Both the position numbers and the translations under genes were made by a program. Below are positions 1-7,307 of a DNA stretch of 21,051 nucleotides, piece after piece. The notes under the pieces were generated by a model that did no database searches, was not told the origin of the DNA, and saw nothing but the letters and a program-made list of their open reading frames with translations. The stretch spans positions 1 to 21,051 of the forward strand of contig CAMSEM010000012.1 in the NCBI GenBank assembly GCA_947057505.1, read 5' to 3'. The stretch's first letter is position 1; the number at the start of each line of letters is the position of its first letter. This stretch comes from an uncultured Clostridium sp. (lineage in GTDB: Bacteria > Bacillota > Clostridia > TANB77 > CAG-508).

Positions 1-794
1 AAACACAAAATATAGACTTAGGTGGCTGGGACAAACCACTTACAGGCTTTTGGTTTGCAAAATTTGAAATGAGTGGAGCAAATAGTGAAAACCTAGTAAC
101 CGTTCCTGGAGTTGAATCAAAAACTAATATAACTATAGGAGGAATGTATAAACATGCAAGGAGTGCGTGTTACGGACAAACAGGAACGATGGATGAGTTT
201 GATGGAAAAGAAAGCTTTATGAATAGCCATTTAACTAAAAACAGCGAATGGGGAGCAGTAACTTATTTAACATATAGTCAATATGGAAGAAATGGACATA
301 AAATAGATATAAACGATACTAAATATACTGGTGGAGGTTCCGCTACTACAGCATATATTGAAACTACAAATCAAAAGCAAAGTACAACAGGAAATGCATA
401 TGGGATATATGACATGTCTAATGGAATTTGTGAATATGTTTCGATATTTAGGAATGTAGATGCTCAAAATTTATATCAAGGTCAAAGTGATTGGCAAAAG
501 TTTACTGGATTAAGTACATCGTCTACTAGTACAAAATATGCTACACGATATATTAACAAAAAGAGTGTAACTGGATTAGAAGTTTATGAAATATCTAAAA
601 CAGGAGATGGAATAAAAGAAGTTTTTATTGTAAGTGGTCAACAATGTTGGTTTGAAGATTTTAATATTGGAATCACTGGGGCTGATAATGCACCTTTTAT
701 GAGACGTGGCAATAATATAGGTATATTTTATGTAATAAACTCAGGAGGAACTGCTGATTCATATATTGGCTATAGAGTGGCACTGTGTATTTAA
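1..794 (+). CDS. C-terminal part of a lectin-fold (FGE/SUMF-like) surface protein, cut by the left edge
   Basis: The reading frame is already open at base 3 and runs to TAA at 792-794, so the first visible ATG at 69 is internal and the true start lies outside the window. The visible 263 residues match the C-terminal third of the protein at 16281-18371: WFAKFEMS against WVAKFEAS, then a shared NSEWGAV(T/A)YLT block, TGGGS, QSTTGN(A/V)YGIYD, and an ending of GYRVALCI against SFRPVLSIF. The spacing of these blocks and the G(F/Y)RxAL-type ending resemble the C-type-lectin-like fold of formylglycine-generating-enzyme relatives. No catalytic function is claimed. By analogy with the paralogue, the missing N-terminus probably carries a prepilin-like leader, so the protein is likely exported and surface-displayed (inference). 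It ends 17 bases before a strong hairpin. Confidence 0.8.
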   Translation, partial: TQNIDLGGWDKPLTGFWFAKFEMSGANSENLVTVPGVESKTNITIGGMYKHARSACYGQTGTMDEFDGKESFMNSHLTKNSEWGAVTYLTYSQYGRNGHKIDINDTKYTGGGSATTAYIETTNQKQSTTGNAYGIYDMSNGICEYVSIFRNVDAQNLYQGQSDWQKFTGLSTSSTSTKYATRYINKKSVTGLEVYEISKTGDGIKEVFIVSGQQCWFEDFNIGITGADNAPFMRRGNNIGIFYVINSGGTADSYIGYRVALCI

Positions 795-810
795 AATAAA
801 AAACGATCTA

Positions 811-862
811 ATATAATAAAATGTCATGAATTATTGATATAATTTATGACATTTTATTATAT
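811..862. terminator. Bidirectional hairpin terminator between convergent genes
   Basis: A perfect 17-base inverted repeat (811-827 pairs with 846-862) encloses an AT-rich loop. It sits between the stop of the left-edge surface protein gene on the plus strand and the stop of tyrS on the minus strand. The stem is nearly all A/T with T-rich arms, so either strand could give a stem and a U-rich 3' side. The convergent position supports a shared terminator. Confidence 0.75.
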
Positions 863-885
863 ACAGTTGTTAAAAAAAGTGACAT

Positions 886-2104
886 TTATATTTCAACTTT
901 ATGAAACACTTTCTTACCCTTTTTCAAAATAGCATACCCTTCTTTAAAATCATCAGCAGATAACATGTAGTTAACATCAGTTACTTTCTCATCATTTAAA
1001 GAAATACCACCTTGTATAATTAAAGTTCTTGCTTGCCCTTTAGAAGGTGCAAAACCAACAGTAATCATAGCATCTAAAATAGAAATATTAGCACTTTCAA
1101 TTTTAGTAGTAGGCATATTTTCTAAACTACCAGTTCCTTCAAATAAAGCATTAGAAGCTTCTTCAGCTTTTTTTGCTTCTTCTTCGCCATGAATTAGTTT
1201 GGTAATCTCAAAAGCAGCCACTTTTTTAGCTTCATTTATTCTCTCATCTTGGAAAGAAGTTAATCTATCTACTTCTTCCATAGGTAAGAAAGTAAGTAAA
1301 GAAAGTACATTTTTTACATCTACATCTGCAATGTTTCTCCAATATTGGTAAAACTCATATGGAGAAGTTTTAGAAGCATCTAGCCATAATGCACCTTTTT
1401 CTGTTTTACCCATTTTTTTACCTTCTTTGGTAGTTAACAATTTAAAAGTTAACCCAAAAGAATCTGAATGGCCAATTCTACGAATTAAATCAACACCACC
1501 TAAAATATTAGACCATTGATCATTTCCACCCATTTGTAATTTACAACCATATTTCTCATATAGTTTTAAAAAGTCGTAAGATTGCATTAACATATAGCCA
1601 AGCTCAAAAAAAGTAAGACCTTTTTCCATTCTTTGTTTATAACACTCTGCAGAAAGCATTTTATTAACAGAAAATAAAGAGCCAATATCACGCATAAAAT
1701 CTACAAAGTTTAAATTTAAAAGCCAATCTGCATTATTTACAATAATTGCACCATTTTCACCTTCAAAATTTAAAAATTTAGCCATTTGTGTTTTAAAACA
1801 TTCTACATTATGATTAATTTCTTCACGTGACATCATTCTTCTCATATCTGTTTTTCCGTGATGGGTCACCAATGGTAGCTGTACCACCACCAATTAATAT
1901 AATAGGTTTATGACCAGCTTTTTGCATAATAGAGGCAACCATTAAAGAAATAAAATGCCCTATATGAAGACTGTCCGCAGTTGGGTCAAAGCCAATATAA
2001 AAAGGAACACTTTCTTTTCCTAATAATTCTTTTAATTCTTCGTGAGTTGTTTGTTCAACATATCCTCTTTTTGTTAAAATATCAAATACATTTTCTTTTG
2101 CCAT
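886..2104 (-). CDS. tyrS: Tyrosyl-tRNA synthetase, with an internal +1 frameshift at CGG
   Basis: Class I aminoacyl-tRNA synthetase that charges tRNA-Tyr. ATG at 2104-2102 is preceded by an AAGGATG ribosome site. The first 82 residues contain the HIGH motif (residues 47-50, in SLHIGH) and GGGTATIGDPS. The remainder, from KTDMRRMMSREE, is in another frame and carries YQMGGNDQW-type tyrosine-site sequence (here MGGNDQWSNI), the KMSKS-equivalent KMGKT and a C-terminal S4 RNA-binding domain. Removing one C (plus-strand G at 1858) turns tca-cgg-aaa-aac into tca-gga-aaa-aca and restores the family motif GDPSGKTDMR, giving 405 residues, a normal TyrS length. Nothing else in the gene is damaged. The 0 frame stops 11 codons after the CGG. 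An essential enzyme is unlikely to be truly dead, so recoding or a sequence error is more likely than a pseudogene. No T-box leader was found in the short upstream region. Confidence 0.93.
1855..1858 (-). other. CGGA frameshift site in tyrS
   Basis: On the minus strand the sequence reads cca-tca-CGG-aaa-aac. Skipping the C gives tca-GGA-aaa-aca-gat, which encodes S-G-K-T-D, the conserved GDPSGKTD segment. The extra base is the plus-strand G at 1858 and is not in a homopolymer. The preceding codon is TCA. Confidence 0.85.
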
Positions 2105-2144
2105 TATTTATTTCATCCTTTCAAGTTTATACAATTTTATCAAT

Positions 2145-2172
2145 ATTTTACCATAAAATATTGAAAAATCAA
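2145..2172 (-). promoter_or_regulatory. Probable sigma-A promoter of tyrS
   Basis: Reading the minus strand, TTGATT (2172-2167) and TAAAAT (2150-2145) are separated by 16 bases. A TG one base before the -10 makes it an extended -10 (TGGTAAAAT). Predicted start is near 2138, leaving a leader of about 34 bases, too short for a T-box. Confidence 0.6.
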
Positions 2173-2223
2173 GGGGCTTAAAATAAAAGAGAAAGTAAAT
2201 TTACTAAATAATAGGGAAAAAAC

Positions 2224-2252
2224 TAGACTTTTAACAAATGATATAGTAAAAT
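2224..2252 (+). promoter_or_regulatory. Possible sigma-A promoter of rpiA
   Basis: TAGACT (2224-2229) and TAAAAT (2247-2252) with a 17-base spacer, placed divergently from the tyrS promoter. The -35 matches the consensus at only four of six bases. The leader to the rpiA start would be about 50 bases. Confidence 0.45.
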
Positions 2253-2310
2253 AACTTCGTATGGAGAATTAGTTTATTCGAGAATTTAATGAAAAAAGGA
2301 ATGAAATAAT

Positions 2311-3006
2311 ATGGAATGGATTAATAACACTGTGGGAGAAATAGAACCACAAAATATTAGTAATAGAGAGCAAAAAGAAAAAGTAGCTAGAGAAGTAGCT
2401 CAAAAAGTAAAAGATGGAGATGTCATTGGGTTTGGTTCAGGTTCTACCTCATACTTAGCAATTAAAGAAATTGCTAAAAGAATAGAAGAAGAGGAATTAC
2501 ACATTACAGCAATACCTACTTCTTATGAAATACAATTACTATGCCAAGAACTAAAAATTCCAACAGCTAATTTAATGGCTTGTAGACCAGATTGGGCTTT
2601 TGATGGAGCAGATGAAATAGATAAAAATAATAACTGGTTAATAAAAGGCAGAGGAGCTGCTATGTTTAAAGAAAAGTTAAACATGGTAAATAGCGGCTTA
2701 ACGTACATATTAGCAGATGAAAGTAAATTTGTGGACAAACTAGGCGAAAAATTTAGTATACCAATAGAAGTATTTCCAGATGCAGTAAATAGTGTAAAAG
2801 AAGCATTATTAGATTTAGGAATGGTAGAGTGCACTTTAAGAAAAGCAGAAAAAAAAGATGGTCCAGTATATACAGAAAACCACAATTTAATATTAGATAC
2901 TAAATTTGTAGAAATTTATGAAACATTAGAAGAAGATATTAAATCTATTACAGGTGTAATAGAAAGCGGGTTATTTCAAGAATACTCTATAGAGGTATTA
3001 CACTAA
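2311..3006 (+). CDS. rpiA: Ribose-5-phosphate isomerase A
   Basis: Interconverts ribose 5-phosphate and ribulose 5-phosphate in the non-oxidative pentose phosphate pathway, in the cytoplasm. The 231-residue protein shows the phosphate-binding GSGSTS (residues 42-47), the acidic DGADEID (98-104) with the two expected catalytic Asp, KGRGAAMFKEK (112-122) with the expected active-site Lys and general-base Glu, and a C-terminal ITGVIESGLF, all family signatures. It has about 20 extra residues at the N-terminus compared with E. coli RpiA. The first ATG is kept as start because AAAGGA lies just upstream. It is transcribed divergently from tyrS and followed by a 97-base gap, so it may stand alone. 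Confidence 0.95.
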   Translation: MEWINNTVGEIEPQNISNREQKEKVAREVAQKVKDGDVIGFGSGSTSYLAIKEIAKRIEEEELHITAIPTSYEIQLLCQELKIPTANLMACRPDWAFDGADEIDKNNNWLIKGRGAAMFKEKLNMVNSGLTYILADESKFVDKLGEKFSIPIEVFPDAVNSVKEALLDLGMVECTLRKAEKKDGPVYTENHNLILDTKFVEIYETLEEDIKSITGVIESGLFQEYSIEVLH

Positions 3007-3103
3007 AAGATAAGCAAAAATATACATATATAGCTAAAAAATAAGAATTAGAAAAAGTTAACATGTTCCTATAAAATAAGAACCAAACCAAGGAGGGAGA
3101 AAA

Positions 3104-4247
3104 ATGTGGGGAGATATTGCAATTGCATTTCTACTTGCCTTTATTACAGCCTTTGTACTAACACCATATACAATGAGGCTTGCTAAAAAAGTAGGTGCAA
3201 TAGATATGCCAAACGATAGAAGAGTAAATAAAAAGCCAATGCCAAGATTGCGGAGGCTTAGCAGTAATTTGTGGATTTTTAGTTTCTACTGTTTATTTAC
3301 TCATTGTAATGAATTTAGAAAATTCTATCAATTTATTTGGAGAAGAACAATATTGGCTTAAATTAATAGGCTTTTTCCTTGGTATACTAGTATTAGGAAT
3401 TACTTGTTTTATAGACGATAGCAAAGGCATACCTAGCTGGGTAAAGTTAATTGCACAAATTATAGCAGCAGCTATTGTGGTTGCATGTGGTGTACGTATT
3501 GAAAATATCAACTTACCATTTATTGATAACAAAATTTGGTTTCATGATTGGTTTTCCTATATACTTACGATAGGATGGATTATTGGTGTAACCAATGCAA
3601 TTAATTTAATAGATGGTTTAGATGGACTATCTTCAGGAATTACGCTAATTTCTTGTATTTCCTTAATTATTATTTTTACACTAAATAGCTCTCCACTAAT
3701 TGCTATTTTATTAATAACAGCACTTGCAGGAGCGATTGTTGGGTTTTTACCATTTAATTTTAACCCAGCCAAAACCTTTATTGGAGATGTAGGTTCTAAC
3801 TTTTTAGGTTTTTCACTATCCATTATCTCTATTTTAGGAGTGGCCAAAACCTATACAGCAATTGTTTTAATTGCACCAATTATTGTACTTGCTTTTCCAA
3901 TATTTGATACTATTTTTGCAATTATTAGAAGAATGATAAAAGGAAAATCAATTAAAGCAGTATTTCAAGCAGATAAAGGGCATTTACATCATCGCTTAAT
4001 GAAAAAAGGGTATACCCAAAAGCAAGCTGTACTTATTTTATATGGTCTTACCGCAACACTTGGTATGTTTGCTATTATTTTATTAGAAAGTGGACCATGG
4101 AAAGCAATATCCTTTGCATTGTTAATTGTAGCAATTGTAGCAATAGGATACAAAGATATTGTAAATCAAAAACAAATAGCAGAGCACACAGAGCAATTTT
4201 TAGAAAATGAACAAAATATAACACACATTAGAGAAGACAAGCAGTAA
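3104..4247 (+). CDS. tagO: TagO/WecA-like undecaprenyl-phosphate sugar-1-phosphate transferase, with an internal +1 frameshift at CGG
   Basis: Polyprenyl-phosphate GlcNAc-1-phosphate transferase family: moves a sugar phosphate from a UDP-sugar to undecaprenyl phosphate at the inner membrane face, the first step in teichoic acid or wall polysaccharide synthesis. ATG at 3104 follows a GGAGGG site. Frame 1 encodes a first membrane helix and DRRVNKKPMPRL (to residue 49), then meets CGG at 3251. Dropping that C gives ttg-gga-ggc-tta, the invariant PRLGGLA, and continues into about ten more hydrophobic segments with FIDDSKGIPSW, TNAINLIDGLDGLSSG, FIGDVGSNFLGF and the catalytic-loop HLHHRLMKKG. The repaired protein is 380 residues, normal for TagO/WecA. 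Without the shift, translation ends at 3361. The second half has only an internal ATG (3309) with no good ribosome site, so it is not a separate gene. The exact sugar substrate cannot be told. Confidence 0.9.
3251..3254 (+). other. CGGA frameshift site in the tagO-like gene
   Basis: aga-ttg-CGG-agg-ctt. Skipping the C at 3251 gives ttg-GGA-ggc-tta-gca (L-G-G-L-A), the conserved PRxGGLA of this family. The preceding codon is TTG. The 0 frame stays open 36 codons before stopping. Confidence 0.85.
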
Positions 4248-4333
4248 CACTACAAAAATGTAGTACTCTAAGTGAAAAAGTAAAAAGAAAGTAAGATATT
4301 TTTTTACAAGTATAAAAAGCAGAGGTAAGTTAC

Positions 4334-5338
4334 ATGGAGGAAGAAAGATTAATTAGTCCAGAACTAGAAGATATAGTAGAAGAAAGAATGGAAAATTCTT
4401 TAAGACCGAAAGTATTAGAAGAATATATTGGACAAGAAAAAGTAAAACAAAATATGAAAATCTATATAGAGGCTGCCAAGAAAAGAGGCGAGCCTCTTGA
4501 CCATGTTTTATTATATGGACCTCCAGGACTTGGAAAAACAACTCTTGCCAATATTATTTCAAATGAAATGAACTCTAATATAAAAATTACATCAGGACCA
4601 GCAATTGAAAAGCCAGGAGATTTAGCAGCATTGTTAACAAACTTATTTGAATTTGACGTACTATTTATTGATGAAATTCATAGGCTTAATAAAAGTGTAG
4701 AAGAAATTTTATACCCAGCATTAGAAGACTATACCTTAGATATTATGATAGGAAAAGGTCCAAGTGCTAGGTCTATTAGGCTAGACTTACCAAAATTTAC
4801 ATTAATTGGTGCTACCACAAGAGCAGGCTCACTTGCAAGACCGCTAAGAGAACGTTTTGGCATTATACATCATTTAGAACTATATAAACCAGAAGAATTA
4901 ACTACCATTGTAAAAAGGTCAGCTACCATTTTAGAAATAGAAATAGACGATGCATCTGCTATGGAAATTGCTAGGCGTTCAAGAGGAACCCCTAGAATAG
5001 CCAATAGATTATTAAAAAGAGTAAGAGATTATGCCTCAGTATTAGGAGATGGAAACATCAATTTAAAGATTGCCAAAACTGCACTAGGAAGACTAGAAAT
5101 AGATGAAATGGGCTTAGATGATGTTGATAGAAAAATATTAGAAACTATGATACTAAAATATAACGGAAGACCAGTAGGAATAGAAACTATTGCCACAACG
5201 ATTGGAGAAGAAGTAGAAACAATGGAAGATGTATATGAGCCATATTTAATTCAAATAGGTTTTATTACAAGGACTGTAAGAGGTAGAATTGCAATGCCAG
5301 CAGCATATAAGCATATGGGAATACCTTATGAGGAATAA
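4334..5338 (+). CDS. ruvB: Holliday junction branch migration helicase RuvB
   Basis: AAA+ motor that works with RuvA and RuvC to move and resolve Holliday junctions. The 334-residue protein has the RuvB signatures: RPKVLEEYIGQEKVKQN near the N-terminus, Walker A GPPGLGKT (62-69), Walker B FIDEIHRL (about 111-118), sensor-1 GATTRAG (159-165), LRERFG with the arginine finger region (171-176), and a C-terminal winged helix ending GFITRTVRGRIAMP. Length is typical. The start ATG is preceded by AGAGGT, a modest ribosome site. ruvA and ruvC are not adjacent. It lies 86 bases after the tagO-like gene with no clear terminator in between, so read-through is possible. Confidence 0.97.
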   Translation: MEEERLISPELEDIVEERMENSLRPKVLEEYIGQEKVKQNMKIYIEAAKKRGEPLDHVLLYGPPGLGKTTLANIISNEMNSNIKITSGPAIEKPGDLAALLTNLFEFDVLFIDEIHRLNKSVEEILYPALEDYTLDIMIGKGPSARSIRLDLPKFTLIGATTRAGSLARPLRERFGIIHHLELYKPEELTTIVKRSATILEIEIDDASAMEIARRSRGTPRIANRLLKRVRDYASVLGDGNINLKIAKTALGRLEIDEMGLDDVDRKILETMILKYNGRPVGIETIATTIGEEVETMEDVYEPYLIQIGFITRTVRGRIAMPAAYKHMGIPYEE

Positions 5339-5358
5339 GGGGCTTTGTTTTATTTAAA

Positions 5359-5413
5359 AAAGTTATATATTATTAAGTTTTTTCGCTTTCGAAACTGAAT
5401 AATATATAGCTTT
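5359..5413 (+). terminator. Long AT-rich hairpin downstream of ruvB
   Basis: The arms 5359-5374 and 5398-5413 pair along 16 positions with one G-U. A smaller inner stem (AGTTT with AAACT, and CG pairs around CTTT) continues the structure. The 3' flank is only moderately T-rich (aatttta), so this may be a weak terminator or a structured 3' end. It ends about 30 bases before a consensus promoter, which insulates ruvB from the next gene. Confidence 0.5.
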
Positions 5414-5443
5414 AATTTTATGCACTAAAATCATCATAAAAAA

Positions 5444-5472
5444 TTGACATAACACAAATAAAGTGATATAAT
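5444..5472 (+). promoter_or_regulatory. Perfect-consensus sigma-A promoter
   Basis: TTGACA (5444-5449), 17-base spacer, TATAAT (5467-5472): an exact match to the housekeeping consensus, so transcription should be strong and probably unregulated at the RNA polymerase level. Predicted start is near 5479, giving a leader of about 180 bases for the gene at 5663. Confidence 0.85.
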
Positions 5473-5479
5473 TTGAGTG

Positions 5480-5662
5480 CTATCAAATTGATATAAAGTA
5501 CATTGAAAGAGAATAAAAAATTTTATTCTTAGTATCGTTAAATTACATATTATAAAGGAGGGCAAAATAGAAAAGCAAGCATTATCTAAAGATGTAAGTA
5601 TGGTACCGTAAGGAAACAATGAACATTAAAGATTAAATAGACATCTAAAGGGGGAACAAACT
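5480..5662 (+). other. Long 5' leader with a Shine-Dalgarno site lacking an ATG
   Basis: The transcript leader holds a 20-base perfect palindrome (agaataaaa, aa, ttttattct; about 5510-5529) and then AAAGGAGGG at 5554-5562. This is as strong a ribosome site as any in the window, but no ATG, GTG or TTG follows at the right distance. Instead an in-frame ATA at 5567 opens 14 codons (IEKQALSKDVSMVP) ending TAA at 5609-5611. Other mini-ORFs (ATG-TAA; ATG-AAC-ATT-AAA-GAT-TAA) follow before the real start. It could be a decayed gene start, an ATA-initiated leader peptide, or a regulatory leader. No known riboswitch class was recognised. Confidence 0.4.
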
Positions 5663-6268
5663 ATGATTGGACTGTTTGCACAAAAACAAAAAGGGTACCA
5701 ACCTTCACCATCAACAACAATAATTCCACCGCCGCCACCAAGAACAGGCGGAACCATCAAGGAAGAACTGCAAGTTTTTATTAAGCCAGAAGACTTTGAA
5801 AGGCTTTTTCAGGAATGGATAGAAACAGAGCCAGAGGGGTTTGTAGTTGATGAAGACAAAATTGAAGAGTTAGAAGACTATATCGAGTATCGCAGAAAGT
5901 TAAGAGAATTAACAAGGCAAATAGTAGAAGAGGAACTCGAAAGGTATATTGTGGAAGAAAAATCGCTTGAATATTACGATGGAGAAATAGACTATAGAAA
6001 GTTAACAGTAAATTGCAATGAAACAAATATTGGCTACATAAAAATGTACAATATACAAGGAGCTTGGTGCGTTACTAGAATAGATTCATTTAAGTATATA
6101 ATGGCAGCGCTTGGAAATTCAACTATATCTCATGCATTTCAAAAAAATGATAAGGATATATATATAAATTATGCACAATATATTTTAGACCAGGGTGGAA
6201 CAATAGATTATCCAGGAGTGCCACCTTATCACAGTGATTTGAAAATAACCTTAAGAGAAAAGGCATAA
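5663..6268 (+). CDS. Protein of unknown function, Pro-rich N-terminus and acidic helical middle
   Basis: I do not recognise this 201-residue protein. ATG at 5663 follows an AAAGGGGG site. Residues 1-30 are low-complexity and contain a run of five prolines followed by RTGG. Residues about 35-105 are highly charged and predicted helical, rich in Glu (IEELEDYIEYRRKLREL, then QIVEEELERYIVEEK), so a coiled coil is plausible. Residues 110-200 look like a compact alpha/beta domain with Trp, Cys and several Tyr. There is no signal peptide or membrane helix, so it is probably cytoplasmic. It is driven alone by a consensus promoter and closed by a strong terminator, so it is a monocistronic and probably well-expressed gene. 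The Pro stretch hints at a tail or linker for protein contacts (inference). Confidence 0.7.
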   Translation: MIGLFAQKQKGYQPSPSTTIIPPPPPRTGGTIKEELQVFIKPEDFERLFQEWIETEPEGFVVDEDKIEELEDYIEYRRKLRELTRQIVEEELERYIVEEKSLEYYDGEIDYRKLTVNCNETNIGYIKMYNIQGAWCVTRIDSFKYIMAALGNSTISHAFQKNDKDIYINYAQYILDQGGTIDYPGVPPYHSDLKITLREKA

Positions 6269-6343
6269 CTGCATAAGACTGAATGAATAATTTGAATAAG
6301 TAATAAACTATAGTTAAAATTGATTAATTTTGGCTACATTAAG

Positions 6344-6376
6344 CAAAAACACTCTTTAATAGGGTGTTTTTGTTTT
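6344..6376 (+). terminator. Rho-independent terminator of the unknown gene at 5663
   Basis: A 12-base-pair stem (6344-6355 with 6361-6372, one G-U) with loop TTAAT, followed by TTTT at 6373-6376. It lies 75 bases after the stop codon. Confidence 0.85.
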
Positions 6377-6402
6377 ATTGTACGATAGAATTTTAATTAA
6401 AA

Positions 6403-6515
6403 AGTCCTAATAGTATTCGTTTTCTTGTTTTCAAAATGCTGAGGCGGTAGAAGGTACAAAGAAGAACAACAACTCAGGAATTTTGAAAACTGAGCAACCA
6501 AATACTATTAGGACT
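6403..6515. repeat. Palindromic repeat element, copy A
   Basis: An element of 113 bases bounded by a perfect 15-base inverted repeat (6403-6417 with 6501-6515). Inside is a second nested inverted repeat (TTTTCAAAAT at 6428-6437 with ATTTTGAAAA at 6480-6489, plus CTGAG with CTCAG). A 72-base core (6419-6490) aligns without gaps to 16033-16104 at about 75% identity by hand count. No open reading frame, no clear target-site duplication. It could be a MITE-like palindrome or a structured non-coding RNA. It lies in the 400-base gap between the unknown gene and queH, which otherwise holds only a terminator and AT-rich sequence. Confidence 0.65.
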
Positions 6516-6671
6516 GATATATACTAAAAATGCCAAATAAATTACAAATTCACGAATTAACCTATTTACTAGTAGAAAAATTATAAAAACTATGATATAG
6601 TATAGTCAGTATTAAAATTATAATAACGTATTAAAATAAATTATATAAATCGAAGGGAATGAACAAATAAA

Positions 6672-7247
6672 ATGAAACTTTTAATGCATACTTGTTGTGC
6701 ACCATGTAGTGTATATTGTATAGATAGTCTAAGAAAAGAAGGAATAGAGCCAACTATTTATTGGTATAACCCCAATATCCATCCATATATGGAATATAAA
6801 GCACGTAGAGACTGTTTAAAAGAATATACGCAAAGTATTGATATAAAAGCTATTTTCGAAGAAGAATATGGACTAGATAGCTTTTGCAAAAATGTGGTTA
6901 ACAACTTAAACACAAGATGTGCAGACTATTGTTACAAAGTACGTTTAGAACAAACGGCTAAATATGCAAAAGAAAATGGATATGATACCATTACCACCAC
7001 TTTATTAGTAAGCCCTTATCAAAACCATGAAAAGTTAAAAGAAATAGCAGAGCAAATTGCTAAAAAATATGAATTAAACTTTTTATATAGGGATTTTAGA
7101 ATAGGCTTTAGAGAAGGGCAAACAAAAGCAAGAGAACTAGGACTATATATGCAAAAATATTGTGGTTGCATTTTTTCAGAAGAAGATAGATATAGCAAGC
7201 AAATAGAAAAAGATAATGTAAATCATAAAATTATCAAAACAACTTGA
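6672..7247 (+). CDS. queH: Epoxyqueuosine reductase QueH
   Basis: Converts epoxyqueuosine to queuosine at the wobble base of tRNAs, the last step of queuosine synthesis; a cobalamin-independent alternative to QueG (formerly DUF208). The 191-residue protein has the family's cysteine pattern: HTCCAPC (C8, C9, C12), TRCADYC (C83, C87) and YMQKYCGCIFSEEDRY (C164, C166), which bind the Fe-S and metal centres. The HP-type motif WYNPNIHPYMEY is also typical. Start ATG at 6672 follows AAGGGAA at a slightly long distance. No other queuosine genes are visible nearby. It sits downstream of the palindromic repeat and upstream of an unrelated surface protein gene. Confidence 0.95.
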   Translation: MKLLMHTCCAPCSVYCIDSLRKEGIEPTIYWYNPNIHPYMEYKARRDCLKEYTQSIDIKAIFEEEYGLDSFCKNVVNNLNTRCADYCYKVRLEQTAKYAKENGYDTITTTLLVSPYQNHEKLKEIAEQIAKKYELNFLYRDFRIGFREGQTKARELGLYMQKYCGCIFSEEDRYSKQIEKDNVNHKIIKTT

Positions 7248-7307
7248 TTTTTATATATTTTTTGGTAAGATATGAAAGAAAACCATACCAAAGAGGAGGG
7301 AAAATGC

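Noticed and set aside
2105..2310. T-box leader for tyrS
   Set aside because: The predicted leader is about 34 bases and no T-box-like AGGGTGGNACCGCG sequence occurs on the minus strand.
3251..3254. Classical P-site slippage as in prfB or Ty1
   Set aside because: Shifting one base would put the tRNAs for TCA, TTG and GTT on CAC, TGC and TTC, which do not re-pair well, and no stop codon lies at the shift.
4248..4333. Terminator between the tagO-like gene and ruvB
   Set aside because: Only a five-base stem (ACTAC with GTAGT) without a U-tract is present.
6419..6450. CGG at 6444 in copy A of the repeat as a further recoding site
   Set aside because: No coding frame crosses it; copy B has ACC in the same place.
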